Shown here piece by piece: positions 44,077 through 52,451 of a DNA stretch of 64,000 nucleotides; positions within the stretch are counted from its first letter, which is position 1; each line of letters starts with the position of its first letter. The notes beneath the pieces are model-generated. The model did no database searches. It saw only the letters and a program-made list of their open reading frames with translations, and had not been told where the DNA came from. The position numbers and the translations under genes are program-made. This DNA comes from Inquilinus limosus_F (GTDB lineage Bacteria; Pseudomonadota; Alphaproteobacteria; DSM-16000; Inquilinaceae): the NCBI RefSeq assembly GCF_051487185.1, contig NZ_JAHVDK010000022.1, positions 62,001 to 126,000 of the forward strand, given 5' to 3'.

Positions 44077-45603
44077 CTACCGGCGGATGGCGGCTGCCAG
44101 GATGGCCTTCAGGGTCTGGCCGGCCTCGAGGAACGGCATCGGGTCCACCGGCGTCTCGCCGCGCCGCACCTCGTAATGCAGATGCGGGCCGGTGGAGGCG
44201 CCGGTCGACCCCAGCGTCCCCACCACCGTCGCCGCCGTGACCTCTTCTCCGGCATTGACCGCGATCGACAGCATATGGGCGTAGCGGGTGACCAGGCCGT
44301 CGGCATGCTGGATCTCGACCAGGTTGCCGTAGCCTCCGGCCAGCCCGGCGCGCACCACCTTGCCGTTGCCGGTGGCGAAGATCGGCGTGCCCATCGGGGC
44401 CGCCATGTCGAGACCGGCGTGCAGCAGCGACAGCCCGGTGATCGGATGGACGCGATAGCCGAATGGGCTGGACAAGCGATAGTCGCCCCGCAGCGGCGTG
44501 GATAGCGGCAGTCCGGGCAGCCGGCCGGCCAGGATCTTCGCCCGCGCGTCGAGCGCGGCCGGGGCGAACGGCTGGGCCGGGGCGGCGCCGGGCGTGGCCG
44601 GCAGCTCCATCGCGGCCAGGGCGCGGTCGAGCGCCGTCACCGCCACCGCCAGGCGCACGGTCTGGGCCAGGCGCCGGTCGGCGGCGGCGAGATCGCCCGG
44701 CGACAGGTCGAGGGCGGAGATGGTCGCGTCGGGGATGGCCGGGGCGGTCTCGATCCGCTCCTCCGGCTGCGGCGCCGCGGGCGGGCGCAGCAGGATCAGG
44801 CCGACAACCGTGGCCGTGATCAGGGTGAGCGCGGCCACCCCGGCGATCAGCGCCGGCGATGCCCGGTCGGCGGCGACGGGAGGGACGGCGGGAGGCAGGG
44901 TGGACCGGCTCAGGGGCTCGGGCGGAGGAGCCGGCATGGGCCGCGACGCCGGAGGCTCCTCCGCCGCCTCGACCAACGGCGGCAGCGACAGCACGATCGC
45001 CGCATCGTCAGGCCGGCCGGCCGCGGCGGCGCGCTGGACCAGAAACCGCGCCGCGGCGTCCGGCGGCAGGCCGGCCAGGACGGTTCCCGCGCCGCGGTCG
45101 CGCAGCACGGCTTCCAGGCCGGGCGAGGCCAGGATCAGGCGCTCGCCGGCCTTCAGGCGCGTGCGCAGGGTCTGGACGCGAGGTCCCGATCCCGTGGGGC
45201 CGTCCTCGGGCGGGTCGAAGGGGATTGCCGCGGCGCCGCCGGGACCGAAGCCGTAGAGACCGCACCCGCCCAGCCGCAGGGACAGGAGATGCGGCGGGCG
45301 GACCAGCGCGACCATGATCGCGAGGCCGTCCGCGCGGCCGTGCGACCGCAGGCGATGGCCGGCCCGAAGAGCCTCCTGCTCGATCCGGCGGCGCAGCAGG
45401 CGGGCGAGATCCGACTGGGCCGCGGGCGGGTCGAGGCCGGCCAGGTCCCGCAGCAGCGCCGTGGCGTCCGCGCGCCCGGCGGCGCCCGCCTCCGGCGCGA
45501 CCAGGGCCCAGAGCCCGAGCTCCGGGCGGCCGAGAACGAAGGGGGCGCCGGCCATCCCGGCCCGGCAGGCCTCCGGGCCCGGAAGGGGCGCCTCCGGGCT
45601 CAA
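44077..45603 (-). CDS. Degenerate PP2C-like domain - transmembrane helix - M23 endopeptidase fusion
   Basis: 508 residues from a TTG at 45603, supported by GGGAGG six bases upstream and by overlap with the preceding stop; an ATG at 45555 is an alternative. Residues 21-210 align with the PppA phosphatase of the same locus: GRPELGLWALVAPEAG against ARPEIGLWVVADGMGG, LGGCGLYGF against AGDSRLYLL, LASPGLEAVL against CTDGLTRVV, GRPDDAAIVL against GAPDNVTVIA. Metal-binding Asp residues at DG, GDS and TDG are lost, so a pseudophosphatase is likely. A Pro-rich linker, one transmembrane helix (about 250-272) and a helical periplasmic segment lead to a complete M23/LytM peptidase (SSPFGYRVHPITG; His395, Asp399, His443, His474, His476). 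Last gene of the T6SS operon. Confidence 0.85.
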   Translation of the reverse strand: MSPEAPLPGPEACRAGMAGAPFVLGRPELGLWALVAPEAGAAGRADATALLRDLAGLDPPAAQSDLARLLRRRIEQEALRAGHRLRSHGRADGLAIMVALVRPPHLLSLRLGGCGLYGFGPGGAAAIPFDPPEDGPTGSGPRVQTLRTRLKAGERLILASPGLEAVLRDRGAGTVLAGLPPDAAARFLVQRAAAAGRPDDAAIVLSLPPLVEAAEEPPASRPMPAPPPEPLSRSTLPPAVPPVAADRASPALIAGVAALTLITATVVGLILLRPPAAPQPEERIETAPAIPDATISALDLSPGDLAAADRRLAQTVRLAVAVTALDRALAAMELPATPGAAPAQPFAPAALDARAKILAGRLPGLPLSTPLRGDYRLSSPFGYRVHPITGLSLLHAGLDMAAPMGTPIFATGNGKVVRAGLAGGYGNLVEIQHADGLVTRYAHMLSIAVNAGEEVTAATVVGTLGSTGASTGPHLHYEVRRGETPVDPMPFLEAGQTLKAILAAAIRR

Positions 45604-46889
45604 TCGAAGCCTCCCGCCGCCGGGGTGCGATCGGCCGGCAGGCTGCCGGCGCGGTCGAGGAAGGGGCGCGTCGCCTCGACCAGGGCGGAGAAGCCCGACA
45701 GGTCGCCGCCCTCCGTGGCGAGCAGCCAGGCGTAGCGCCGGTCGATCTCGGCCCAGGGCCGCCTGCCGCCGAGCGCCTCGGCCAGGGCGGCGAGCCTGTC
45801 GGCCTCGGCGCCGGCGGCCCGATCGAACAGCGTCGCTGCGCGGGCGGCGAGGGCGAGGCGCAGCAGCGGCCCCTGCTGTGTCGCCAGGGCCCCGACCATG
45901 CGGGCGGCGCTCTCCGGATCGGCGCGGCTGGGCGCCAGCTCGAGGTCGTCGAGCAACTCGTCCCAGGCCCGGGCGACATCGGCGAGATAGAGGGCCAGCA
46001 CGGCCGCGGTCAGGGCCCGGCCGGACTGCTCCGGCCGGTTGTCGTCGCCCAGCACCCAGGCATCGGCCTGCAGCGAGCCTGACAGATCGGCGAGGGCCGG
46101 GACGACGACGCGATGGAAGCCGTCCGCCGTCAGCAGTCCCGGAATCGGCGTGGCCAGCGATGCGCCCGACCGGCGGGTCACCACCCAGCTCTCACGGCCC
46201 AGGGCCAGATCCGCCCGGAATGCCGGCAGGGCCTGCGCCGCGTCCGAGGTCCGGATCGCGGCATAGGCCCGGGCCGACAGCGGCGCCTGGCGCAGACGGC
46301 CGCGGATGCGTTCGACCGCCTCCCCGTCGATCGCGGGCGTCAGGCGGGGCTCGGCGGCCAGGGCACGGTCCAGGATCTGCAGCAGGCGGTCGCGCTGCTC
46401 CGGCTCGGTCAGCGACCAGTCGACCGTCGCCCAGAGGCGGATCAGGGCGTCCTGGCGCGGCCCCGCGCCGCCGAGCGCAAGCACCGCCTTCAGCCCCTCG
46501 AAGGCCAGTTCCGGCTCGATGTCGGGACGGTCGATACGGTGCAGGATGCGGGCCGCGAACCGTCGCAGGAAGGCATCGCGCAGCAGGTCGCGGTCGAGCC
46601 GGGCGGTCTCGGCCGCGAGATCGTCGAGGCGCGGGGCGTTGAGGCTGGCCCGGCGCCACCATTCGGGATCCCGTCCGGCCAGCGGCGAGGCGTCCAGCGC
46701 GTTGAGGGCCGGCAGCGCGGCGGCCGGATCCTCCGGTGCCGCGGCGGCGTCGGGAACGGCCGCCTGGGCCGCGGTCAGCGCCGTCCGGGCGGCGTCCGCC
46801 AGCCTCTGGTTGGACAGGTGCACGGCCACCAGCAGCCCGGCGGCCGCCGCCAGGACGAAAGCCAGGCCGATGGTCGACCACCTGCGCAT
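45600..46889 (-). CDS. TssM-like periplasmic protein lacking the NTPase (mini-TssM)
   Basis: 429 residues from the ATG at 46889; no clear ribosome site is seen, and an in-frame extension to 46985 exists. One transmembrane helix (about 5-24) and then a helical domain that aligns with the periplasmic part of TssM encoded at 53889: AFLRRFAARILHRIDRPDIE with ALKAVLALGG against LLLPRLVLRLEEILRRVDQP with ALKTYLMLGG; DGEAVERIRGRL against DGKLVERVRTVI; TPIPGLLTADGFHRVVVPAL against EGVPGLFTYRGFHETVLPGI. The ~440-residue cytoplasmic NTPase part and the C-terminal beta domain of TssM are absent. Stop overlaps the next gene. Likely inserts into or competes with the TssJLM complex; function is inference. 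Confidence 0.82.
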   Translation of the reverse strand: MRRWSTIGLAFVLAAAAGLLVAVHLSNQRLADAARTALTAAQAAVPDAAAAPEDPAAALPALNALDASPLAGRDPEWWRRASLNAPRLDDLAAETARLDRDLLRDAFLRRFAARILHRIDRPDIEPELAFEGLKAVLALGGAGPRQDALIRLWATVDWSLTEPEQRDRLLQILDRALAAEPRLTPAIDGEAVERIRGRLRQAPLSARAYAAIRTSDAAQALPAFRADLALGRESWVVTRRSGASLATPIPGLLTADGFHRVVVPALADLSGSLQADAWVLGDDNRPEQSGRALTAAVLALYLADVARAWDELLDDLELAPSRADPESAARMVGALATQQGPLLRLALAARAATLFDRAAGAEADRLAALAEALGGRRPWAEIDRRYAWLLATEGGDLSGFSALVEATRPFLDRAGSLPADRTPAAGGFD

Positions 46890-46927
46890 GAGAGGCCGGT
46901 CAGGTGGCGACGGGGATGCGGCGTCGG

Positions 46928-48145
46928 TCAGACATCGCGCAGCCCCTCGGAGGGTTGGATCCGGGCGGCGAGCAGGCCGCCCCAACTGGCCGACAGCAGC
47001 GCCGCGGCGACGGTCGCCGCCGCCGCCGCGGCGAAGTGGACCGGCAGCAGCCGGCAGATCTGCTCTCCCGGCTGCAGCCCATCGGCGAAGATGGCGTTGA
47101 GCAGGGCGGCGGCGGCCAGGAAGGCGATCGCGGCCAGGATCAGGCCCAGCACCGCGATCAGCATCGCCTGGGTGATCGGGAACGCGACCAGCGAGCGCGT
47201 CGGCAGGCCGATCAGGCGCAGCAGCGCCAGATCCCGCCGCTTGCGCTCGACATGGCTGCGCAGCCCGGCGGCGAGCGAGACGAGATAGCCGATCGCACCG
47301 CAGCCCGCGATCAGCCAGAAGGCGATGCCGAGATTGCGGTCCAGCGACTGCATCTGCGCGATCTCGACCGCGGCGGTGCGGACCTCGACGTCGCGGCCAC
47401 GCAGGCTGGCCTCGACCGCGGCCACGTCGTAGATCGAACGGCTATAGAGCCGGAACCGGGCGAAGACCCGCTCGGCCGTCGGCGGCGGGGCCCCGGTCCA
47501 GCCGCGGCCGCTGACGGCCAGGCCGTCGCGCCAATCCTCGGTCGCCACCAGCAGGTCGAGCGGCACCAGCGCCGCCTCGGCCGGCGTCACCGGCGCGTCA
47601 GTGACGTCCGCCACCGTCAGCTCGATCTTCTGCCCTTCGATCCGGCCGTCACGCTGCCGGGTGATCTCCGCCATCAGCCGGCCGCCCGGGCCGACGCCGA
47701 GGGCCGCGGCCAGCCGGCGGCTAAGCACCACCCGGTCGCCCGCCGGCGGCTCGGCGGTCCCCAGCAGCGGGTCGCCGGGTCCGCTCGGCAGCAGGGCCAC
47801 GCCGGACAGCGGGCGGCCGGCGCCGTCGGCGGCCTGCAGGCGGGTGAAGGTCGCCGCGATCGACCGGGTCGCCGGCACCACGAACGCGACATCCGGCCGG
47901 GCGGCGACCTCGCGGAAGAAGGCGGCGTCGAAGCGGCCGCTCCCGGCCGGGGCGATCTCGCGGTTGCGGGGATCCTCGATCAGCCGCTGCGCCATCGTGT
48001 CGATCAGGCCGAAGCGCAGGCCGAACAGCACCAAGAGCGGCGCCAGCACGGCGGCGAGGCCCAGCACCTGGCACAGCGCGATGCGCCAGTCATGGCCGAA
48101 ATCCCGGGTGGCCAGGCGTGCCGCCAGCGCGATCCGTCCGGTCAT
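46928..48145 (-). CDS. tagS: TagS-like ABC permease of the T6SS signalling pathway (FtsX/LolC fold)
   Basis: 405 residues. One N-terminal transmembrane helix (ALCQVLGLAAVLAPLLVLFG), a large periplasmic domain, then three C-terminal helices (NLGIAFWLIAGCGAIGYLVS; FPITQAMLIAVLGLILAAIA; AAAAAATVAAALLSASWGGL) with the cytoplasmic LRSHVERKRRDLALLRLIGL coupling segment: the MacB/LolC/FtsX type. In P. aeruginosa H1-T6SS, TagS pairs with the TagT ATPase to relay an outer-membrane signal to PpkA. Its gene lies 3 bases after the ATPase gene. Naming rests on fold and place in the locus. Confidence 0.82.
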   Translation of the reverse strand: MTGRIALAARLATRDFGHDWRIALCQVLGLAAVLAPLLVLFGLRFGLIDTMAQRLIEDPRNREIAPAGSGRFDAAFFREVAARPDVAFVVPATRSIAATFTRLQAADGAGRPLSGVALLPSGPGDPLLGTAEPPAGDRVVLSRRLAAALGVGPGGRLMAEITRQRDGRIEGQKIELTVADVTDAPVTPAEAALVPLDLLVATEDWRDGLAVSGRGWTGAPPPTAERVFARFRLYSRSIYDVAAVEASLRGRDVEVRTAAVEIAQMQSLDRNLGIAFWLIAGCGAIGYLVSLAAGLRSHVERKRRDLALLRLIGLPTRSLVAFPITQAMLIAVLGLILAAIAFLAAAALLNAIFADGLQPGEQICRLLPVHFAAAAAATVAAALLSASWGGLLAARIQPSEGLRDV

Positions 48146-48148
48146 GGC

Positions 48149-48877
48149 TCAGGTCCAGAAATAGGCGCGAACGGCGTCGTCCTCGCGCCGCAGGGAATGG
48201 CCGATCCGGCGCCGCCCGTCGGCCCGCGACCAGTCGTGCGAGGCGATGATCGCGGTGGTCCGCAGCCGCTCCACGGTCTCGAGCAGCAGCCCGAAGACCT
48301 GGTCTGCGGTGGGCGGGTCGAGCGACGCCGTCGGTTCGTCCGCCAGCAGGATGTCGGGGCGATGGGCAAGGGCCCGGGCGATGGCGACGCGCTGCCGCTC
48401 CCCGACCGACAGCCGGCCCGGCGGCAGGCCCAGCAGCCGGGTCAGGCCGAGCCGCTGCGCCAGGTCGCGCAGATGCGCGGCGTCGGTGCGTCCCGCGATC
48501 CGGGCGGTCAGCGCGATGTTCTCGGCCACGGTCAGATAGGGTAGCAAGCCGCCGGTCTGCAGCACATAGCCGATGCTGCGGGCGCGCAGCGCCGCCAGCG
48601 CGTTCTGGCGCCCGGCGCGCCACAGCGCCGCCAGATCAGCGGCGCCGCCGCCGGCGGCGCGCAGCTCGAAAGTCCCGGCCCGGTCCGGCGCCAGGGTGCC
48701 GGCGAGGAGGTCGAGCAGGGTCGACTTGCCCGAGCCGGACTGGCCGGTCAGGAACAGCACCTCGCCGCGCGGGATCACCACGCTGCTGACGACCAGCTCG
48801 AAGACGGCCGCGCCGGTGCCGCGACGCAGCGTGACGTCGCGCAGCGTGTAGACGTTCTCCGCCCCCCAGCCGCTCAT
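48149..48877 (-). CDS. tagT: TagT-like ABC ATPase (LolD/MacB family)
   Basis: 242 residues. Walker A GQSGSGKSTLLD, signature LSVGERQRVAIARALAHRPD, Walker B ILLADEPTASLD and H-switch ASHDWS are all intact, so it should hydrolyse ATP. Length and family match LolD-type ATPases that power FtsX-fold permeases by mechanotransmission rather than transport. The ATG overlaps the stop of the VWA gene. Forms the TagTS complex with the next gene. Confidence 0.85.
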   Translation of the reverse strand: MSGWGAENVYTLRDVTLRRGTGAAVFELVVSSVVIPRGEVLFLTGQSGSGKSTLLDLLAGTLAPDRAGTFELRAAGGGAADLAALWRAGRQNALAALRARSIGYVLQTGGLLPYLTVAENIALTARIAGRTDAAHLRDLAQRLGLTRLLGLPPGRLSVGERQRVAIARALAHRPDILLADEPTASLDPPTADQVFGLLLETVERLRTTAIIASHDWSRADGRRRIGHSLRREDDAVRAYFWT

Positions 48878-50895
48878 GGCAGGGCGTCGAGCGCGATCGG
48901 GTAGACGGCCTCGCCGCCGCCGCGGTCGCCGTCGAGCGCGATCCAGAGATCGTTGTTGTCGTAGATCTGCTGGTACAGCGCGACCTTCGCCTCAAGATCG
49001 TCCAGGAACTGGCGCTGCTGGCCGAAGCTCCAGGACAGCCAGTCGTCCTCGGTCAGCTCCATGATCCGGCTGCGATAGGGCAGCCCGTCGAGATACTCGC
49101 CGATCAGGCCGAGATCGACCAGGCGCCGCGCCTCCTCCCGGGCCACCCCCTCCGGCCGCCGGGCCATGGTCGCCGCAGCGCTGCGCAGCTGGCGGAAGAA
49201 GTCGTTCGGGGCGATGGCGGTGACCTCGCCGGCGTCGATGATCGTCCGCAGCGTCGCCTGCAGGTCCGACAGCTGGTTCTTGGTGATCAGCACGCGGACG
49301 TCGAGCGCCTTGAGCGCCGGGTCGGCGAGGTCGCGGTCGGAGATCCAGGCCGAGAACAGACGCGGCGGCCGGCCGCCTTCGGTCCGGCCGAGATAGGCCA
49401 GCTGCATGGCGCGCCCGACCAGCCCGGCGCGGGCGAAGGGATCGGCCGGCCCGGCGGCGCCCGGGACAACCGACGGGCCAGAGGTGCCGCCGTCGTCAGC
49501 ATCGCCCTGGGATTCGGCCACCCGGCCCGCGGCCGCCGCTTCCATCTGCTGGACCATGATGTCGGCGATGCGGTCGATCACCGTGCCGAAGGACCGCAGG
49601 TCGCCACCCTCCACCGGGAAGTAGAGGCTGCCGACATTCGGATAGGCCGTCATCGCCGTGTAGGCGTCGGTGGCGGCAGCGTGGTCGTCCTGGCCGGCCG
49701 GGGTCTCGAGATGGATGGTCAGCAGCGCCGCACCCTTCGACTCGGCCAGCAGCCGCATCTGGTCGGGGTCAAGCCGGGTCGAGGAATAGGGATCGTTGGC
49801 GCGCCGCGGGCTGGCGTCGGTCACCAGGACGACGAAGCGGCCGGCGACGCCGGTCCAGTCGATGTCGTCGAGGGCGGCCTTGATCCCGGCGAAGGCGTCT
49901 TCCCCGAAGTCGAGATTGTCGTTCTTCGAGGCTTCCGCCGCGGCCAGCCGCTTCAGGAAGGAGGCGCGGTCGCGCCCGTCCGCCAGGCTGGCGAAGATCT
50001 TCGAGATGTAGCCGTCCGGGCTGCCGTCCGGCATCACGTCGCGGAAGCCGACCAGCCCGAAGCTCAGCTTGTCGCCGATCTTCGACGCCGCCAGCTTGTC
50101 GGTCAGCGCGGCGATGGTGTCGCGGGTGCGGGCGATGTAGGGATCCATCGACAGCGAGGTGTCGACGACGAAGACAACGCCGGCGCGGTAGCCCTCCATG
50201 ACCTTTGCCATGCCGCCCAGATCCGGTGCCGCGCTGGTCGCCGGCTGGTCCGGCGTCTCCTGCAGCGAGGTCGCGGCGACCTGCAGGGCCAGGCCGGCGA
50301 AGCCGGAGGCGAAATAGCCCTCGGTCCAGTTCAGGATCGGCAGCAGATAGAAGGTCTTGGCCGGGTCGATCCAGCGCGGCGGCTCGATCGAGGCGAGCGG
50401 GCTGCTCGCCGGCAGGGTGCCGGACTCCGCCTCCTGGCGCAGGGCCGCGGACTTGGCGGCGGCGTCCTGGTCCTCCATCAGCGACAGAAGCGGCTCGGAC
50501 GCCTTGAAGAACAGCGACCGGTTGCGGTTCACCGGATTGGTGAAGGCGACGACCAGGGTCTGCTTCCAGTCGATCGCCTGGGCAGCCGGGATCCAGCCCA
50601 GCGTCTTGCCGTCGGCGGCGGTGCCGACCTCGAGCGCCACGCCGTCGTCGCTTGGCGCCCTGGCATAGACGAACAGCATCGACAGCGGCGGCAGCTCGGC
50701 CCCGGTCGGCGTGCCGCCCGGCGCGCTGGCCAGGCGGGCCCCGGGCCGGGTCAGCACGCGCTGCCACAGCGTCGTCGTGCCCTCCATCAGCAGCGGCTTG
50801 CGCGCGGCTGCCGCCGGATCCTGGGAGAAGGCAGGGCTCCAGGTGCAGAGAACCGCGAGCAGGGCGGCAACGGCGGGGAGGCGGAATCGTCTCAT
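48874..50895 (-). CDS. Secreted von Willebrand A-domain protein of the T6SS phosphorylation pathway
   Basis: 673 residues from the ATG at 50895, which overlaps the kinase stop; the reading can extend to 51102 but only as low-complexity sequence. Sec signal peptide (LPAVAALLAVLCTWSPAFSQ). N-terminal SH3-like part (TLWQRVLTRPGARL ... GWIPAAQAIDW), then a VWA domain with a complete MIDAS DTSLSM (Asp245, Ser247, Ser249) and VTDASPRR. The C-terminal 250 residues are helical (LVDLGLIGEYLDGLPYRSRI). In P. aeruginosa the VWA domain is fused to the kinase PpkA; here it is a separate periplasmic protein. Probably senses a signal and binds the kinase or TagS. Confidence 0.82.
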   Translation of the reverse strand: MRRFRLPAVAALLAVLCTWSPAFSQDPAAAARKPLLMEGTTTLWQRVLTRPGARLASAPGGTPTGAELPPLSMLFVYARAPSDDGVALEVGTAADGKTLGWIPAAQAIDWKQTLVVAFTNPVNRNRSLFFKASEPLLSLMEDQDAAAKSAALRQEAESGTLPASSPLASIEPPRWIDPAKTFYLLPILNWTEGYFASGFAGLALQVAATSLQETPDQPATSAAPDLGGMAKVMEGYRAGVVFVVDTSLSMDPYIARTRDTIAALTDKLAASKIGDKLSFGLVGFRDVMPDGSPDGYISKIFASLADGRDRASFLKRLAAAEASKNDNLDFGEDAFAGIKAALDDIDWTGVAGRFVVLVTDASPRRANDPYSSTRLDPDQMRLLAESKGAALLTIHLETPAGQDDHAAATDAYTAMTAYPNVGSLYFPVEGGDLRSFGTVIDRIADIMVQQMEAAAAGRVAESQGDADDGGTSGPSVVPGAAGPADPFARAGLVGRAMQLAYLGRTEGGRPPRLFSAWISDRDLADPALKALDVRVLITKNQLSDLQATLRTIIDAGEVTAIAPNDFFRQLRSAAATMARRPEGVAREEARRLVDLGLIGEYLDGLPYRSRIMELTEDDWLSWSFGQQRQFLDDLEAKVALYQQIYDNNDLWIALDGDRGGGEAVYPIALDALP

Positions 50896-52451
50896 GGCGT
50901 CGTTCCGGACGGACCGAGGGCGTCGAGCGGCGCGCGGGCCGCCGCGACCCCCCGCTGCAGGGCGAGCGTATAATACTCGCGGGCCTTGCTCGGATTGGGT
51001 GCGGTGAAGGGATGCGGGCCCTGGTTCCAGGTCGCGGGATCGTAGAAGCGGGCGATGGCGAAGGCGGCCTCGCCGCTGCCGCCGCGCGACGCCTGCAGCC
51101 ACAGCGCCAGCGCCGTATCGGCGTCGCTCCGTTCGGTCAGGAAGCGCTGGCCGACCTTGAAGATCTCGTCGGGAGAGAGCTTCACGATCTGCTGCAGCGC
51201 GGCCGGGGTGGGCTGCGGAAGCGGGCCGGTAAGGGGCGTGTCCGCGGCATCAATCGGCTGCGGTGGCGGCGGAGGCGGCGGAGCGGTCGGTCCCTCGATC
51301 TTCGCCGGCGGCGGTGGAGGAGACGGCGGCTGGGTCGGCTCCTCGGCCTTGGCCGGCGGCGGGGACGGCGACGGCGGCTGGGGCTGCGGAGGCGGGGGCG
51401 ACGGCGTGAACAGCCCCTGGGTCAGGCCGGCCTCGCTGGCCAGCCACCAGCCGCCGCCGGCCACGGCGAGCAGCGCCAAGGGGGCTGCGGTCAGCCACAG
51501 CCACGGCCGCGATGTCCGCCGGACCGGGACCGGGGGCGGGGCCGGCGGCGGCGCCACAGCGATCAGCTCGCGCATGGATTGCGGCCGGTCGAGCGGATCC
51601 GGGGCGAGCATCCGGGCGATCTGGCCGACCAGGCTGGGCGGCACGCCATCGAGCGCCGGCACCGTCTTCCGGGCCTCGATCGTCGCCATCATCGTCTGGC
51701 CCATGTCCAGCGCGCGGCCGCGGGCGGCGGCGGCGAGGACGAGGCCGAGGCTGTAGATGTCGGACCGGGCGTCGATCTGGCCGCCGAACAGGCCGACCTG
51801 CTCCGGCGACGCCCAGGACATCTTGCCGGCGAAGCTGTCGCCGACCACGGTGCGCATGCCCGTATCCGCCAGCTTGGCGATGCCGAAATCGATCACCTTC
51901 GCGGCCTCGAGCCGGCCGTGCTCCAGGATCACGTTGTCCGGCGACACGTCGCGGTGGAAGATGCCGCGCTCATGCGCCTCGGCCAGCCCGGCGGCGATGC
52001 GGTTGCGCAGCCGCCCGATCTCCTCGGGCGTCAGCGGCCCGCCGGCCAGGCGGTCGCGCAGCGACGGCCCCTCGACATACTCCATCACCAGATGCAGCCG
52101 GCCGGTGGCGTCCCGGAACAGCCCGTCATAGCCGACGATGGCCGGGTGCCGGATCTTGCGCAGGGCCTCGGCCTCGCGCAGGAACAGCGTGACGATGGAC
52201 TCGTCGCCGACCAGCTCCGGCAGGATCACCTTGATCGCGTGCTGGGTCTGCTGGTCGATGTGCTCGGCCTGGTAGATCTCGCCCATGCCGCCGCGGTTGA
52301 TCAGCCGCACGACGCGATAGGTGTGGAGGAGAACGGTGCCCGGCTGCAGCCCGGCGGACGCCGCGCCGTTCCCGTTCCCATGGCCGCGGTCGGTGGCGGT
52401 GATGCGCGTCGGGTCCGGCGGCGCGCCCTCGGATCTCCAGTCCGTGGTCAC
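50892..52451 (-). CDS. ppkA: T6SS Ser/Thr protein kinase PpkA
   Basis: 519 residues from a GTG overlapping the pppA stop. Complete Hanks-type kinase: glycine loop INRGGMGEIY, VAIK lysine Lys74, HRDVSPDN (Asp168), DFG (Asp188) and a SWASPEQ activation segment. After the kinase a transmembrane helix (about 322-344) is followed by an extreme Pro-rich periplasmic linker and a C-terminal Sel1-like segment (AALWLQASRGGSGEAAFAI-like, REYYTLALQRGV). Phosphorylates Fha/TagH to switch on the T6SS. Unlike P. aeruginosa PpkA it lacks the VWA domain, which is the next gene. Confidence 0.9.
   Translation of the reverse strand: MTTDWRSEGAPPDPTRITATDRGHGNGNGAASAGLQPGTVLLHTYRVVRLINRGGMGEIYQAEHIDQQTQHAIKVILPELVGDESIVTLFLREAEALRKIRHPAIVGYDGLFRDATGRLHLVMEYVEGPSLRDRLAGGPLTPEEIGRLRNRIAAGLAEAHERGIFHRDVSPDNVILEHGRLEAAKVIDFGIAKLADTGMRTVVGDSFAGKMSWASPEQVGLFGGQIDARSDIYSLGLVLAAAARGRALDMGQTMMATIEARKTVPALDGVPPSLVGQIARMLAPDPLDRPQSMRELIAVAPPPAPPPVPVRRTSRPWLWLTAAPLALLAVAGGGWWLASEAGLTQGLFTPSPPPPQPQPPSPSPPPAKAEEPTQPPSPPPPPAKIEGPTAPPPPPPPQPIDAADTPLTGPLPQPTPAALQQIVKLSPDEIFKVGQRFLTERSDADTALALWLQASRGGSGEAAFAIARFYDPATWNQGPHPFTAPNPSKAREYYTLALQRGVAAARAPLDALGPSGTTP

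Noticed and set aside
48874..51102. VWA protein with 69 extra N-terminal residues
   Set aside because: The extension hides the signal peptide and overlaps the kinase gene; the ATG at 50895 gives a normal Sec signal.
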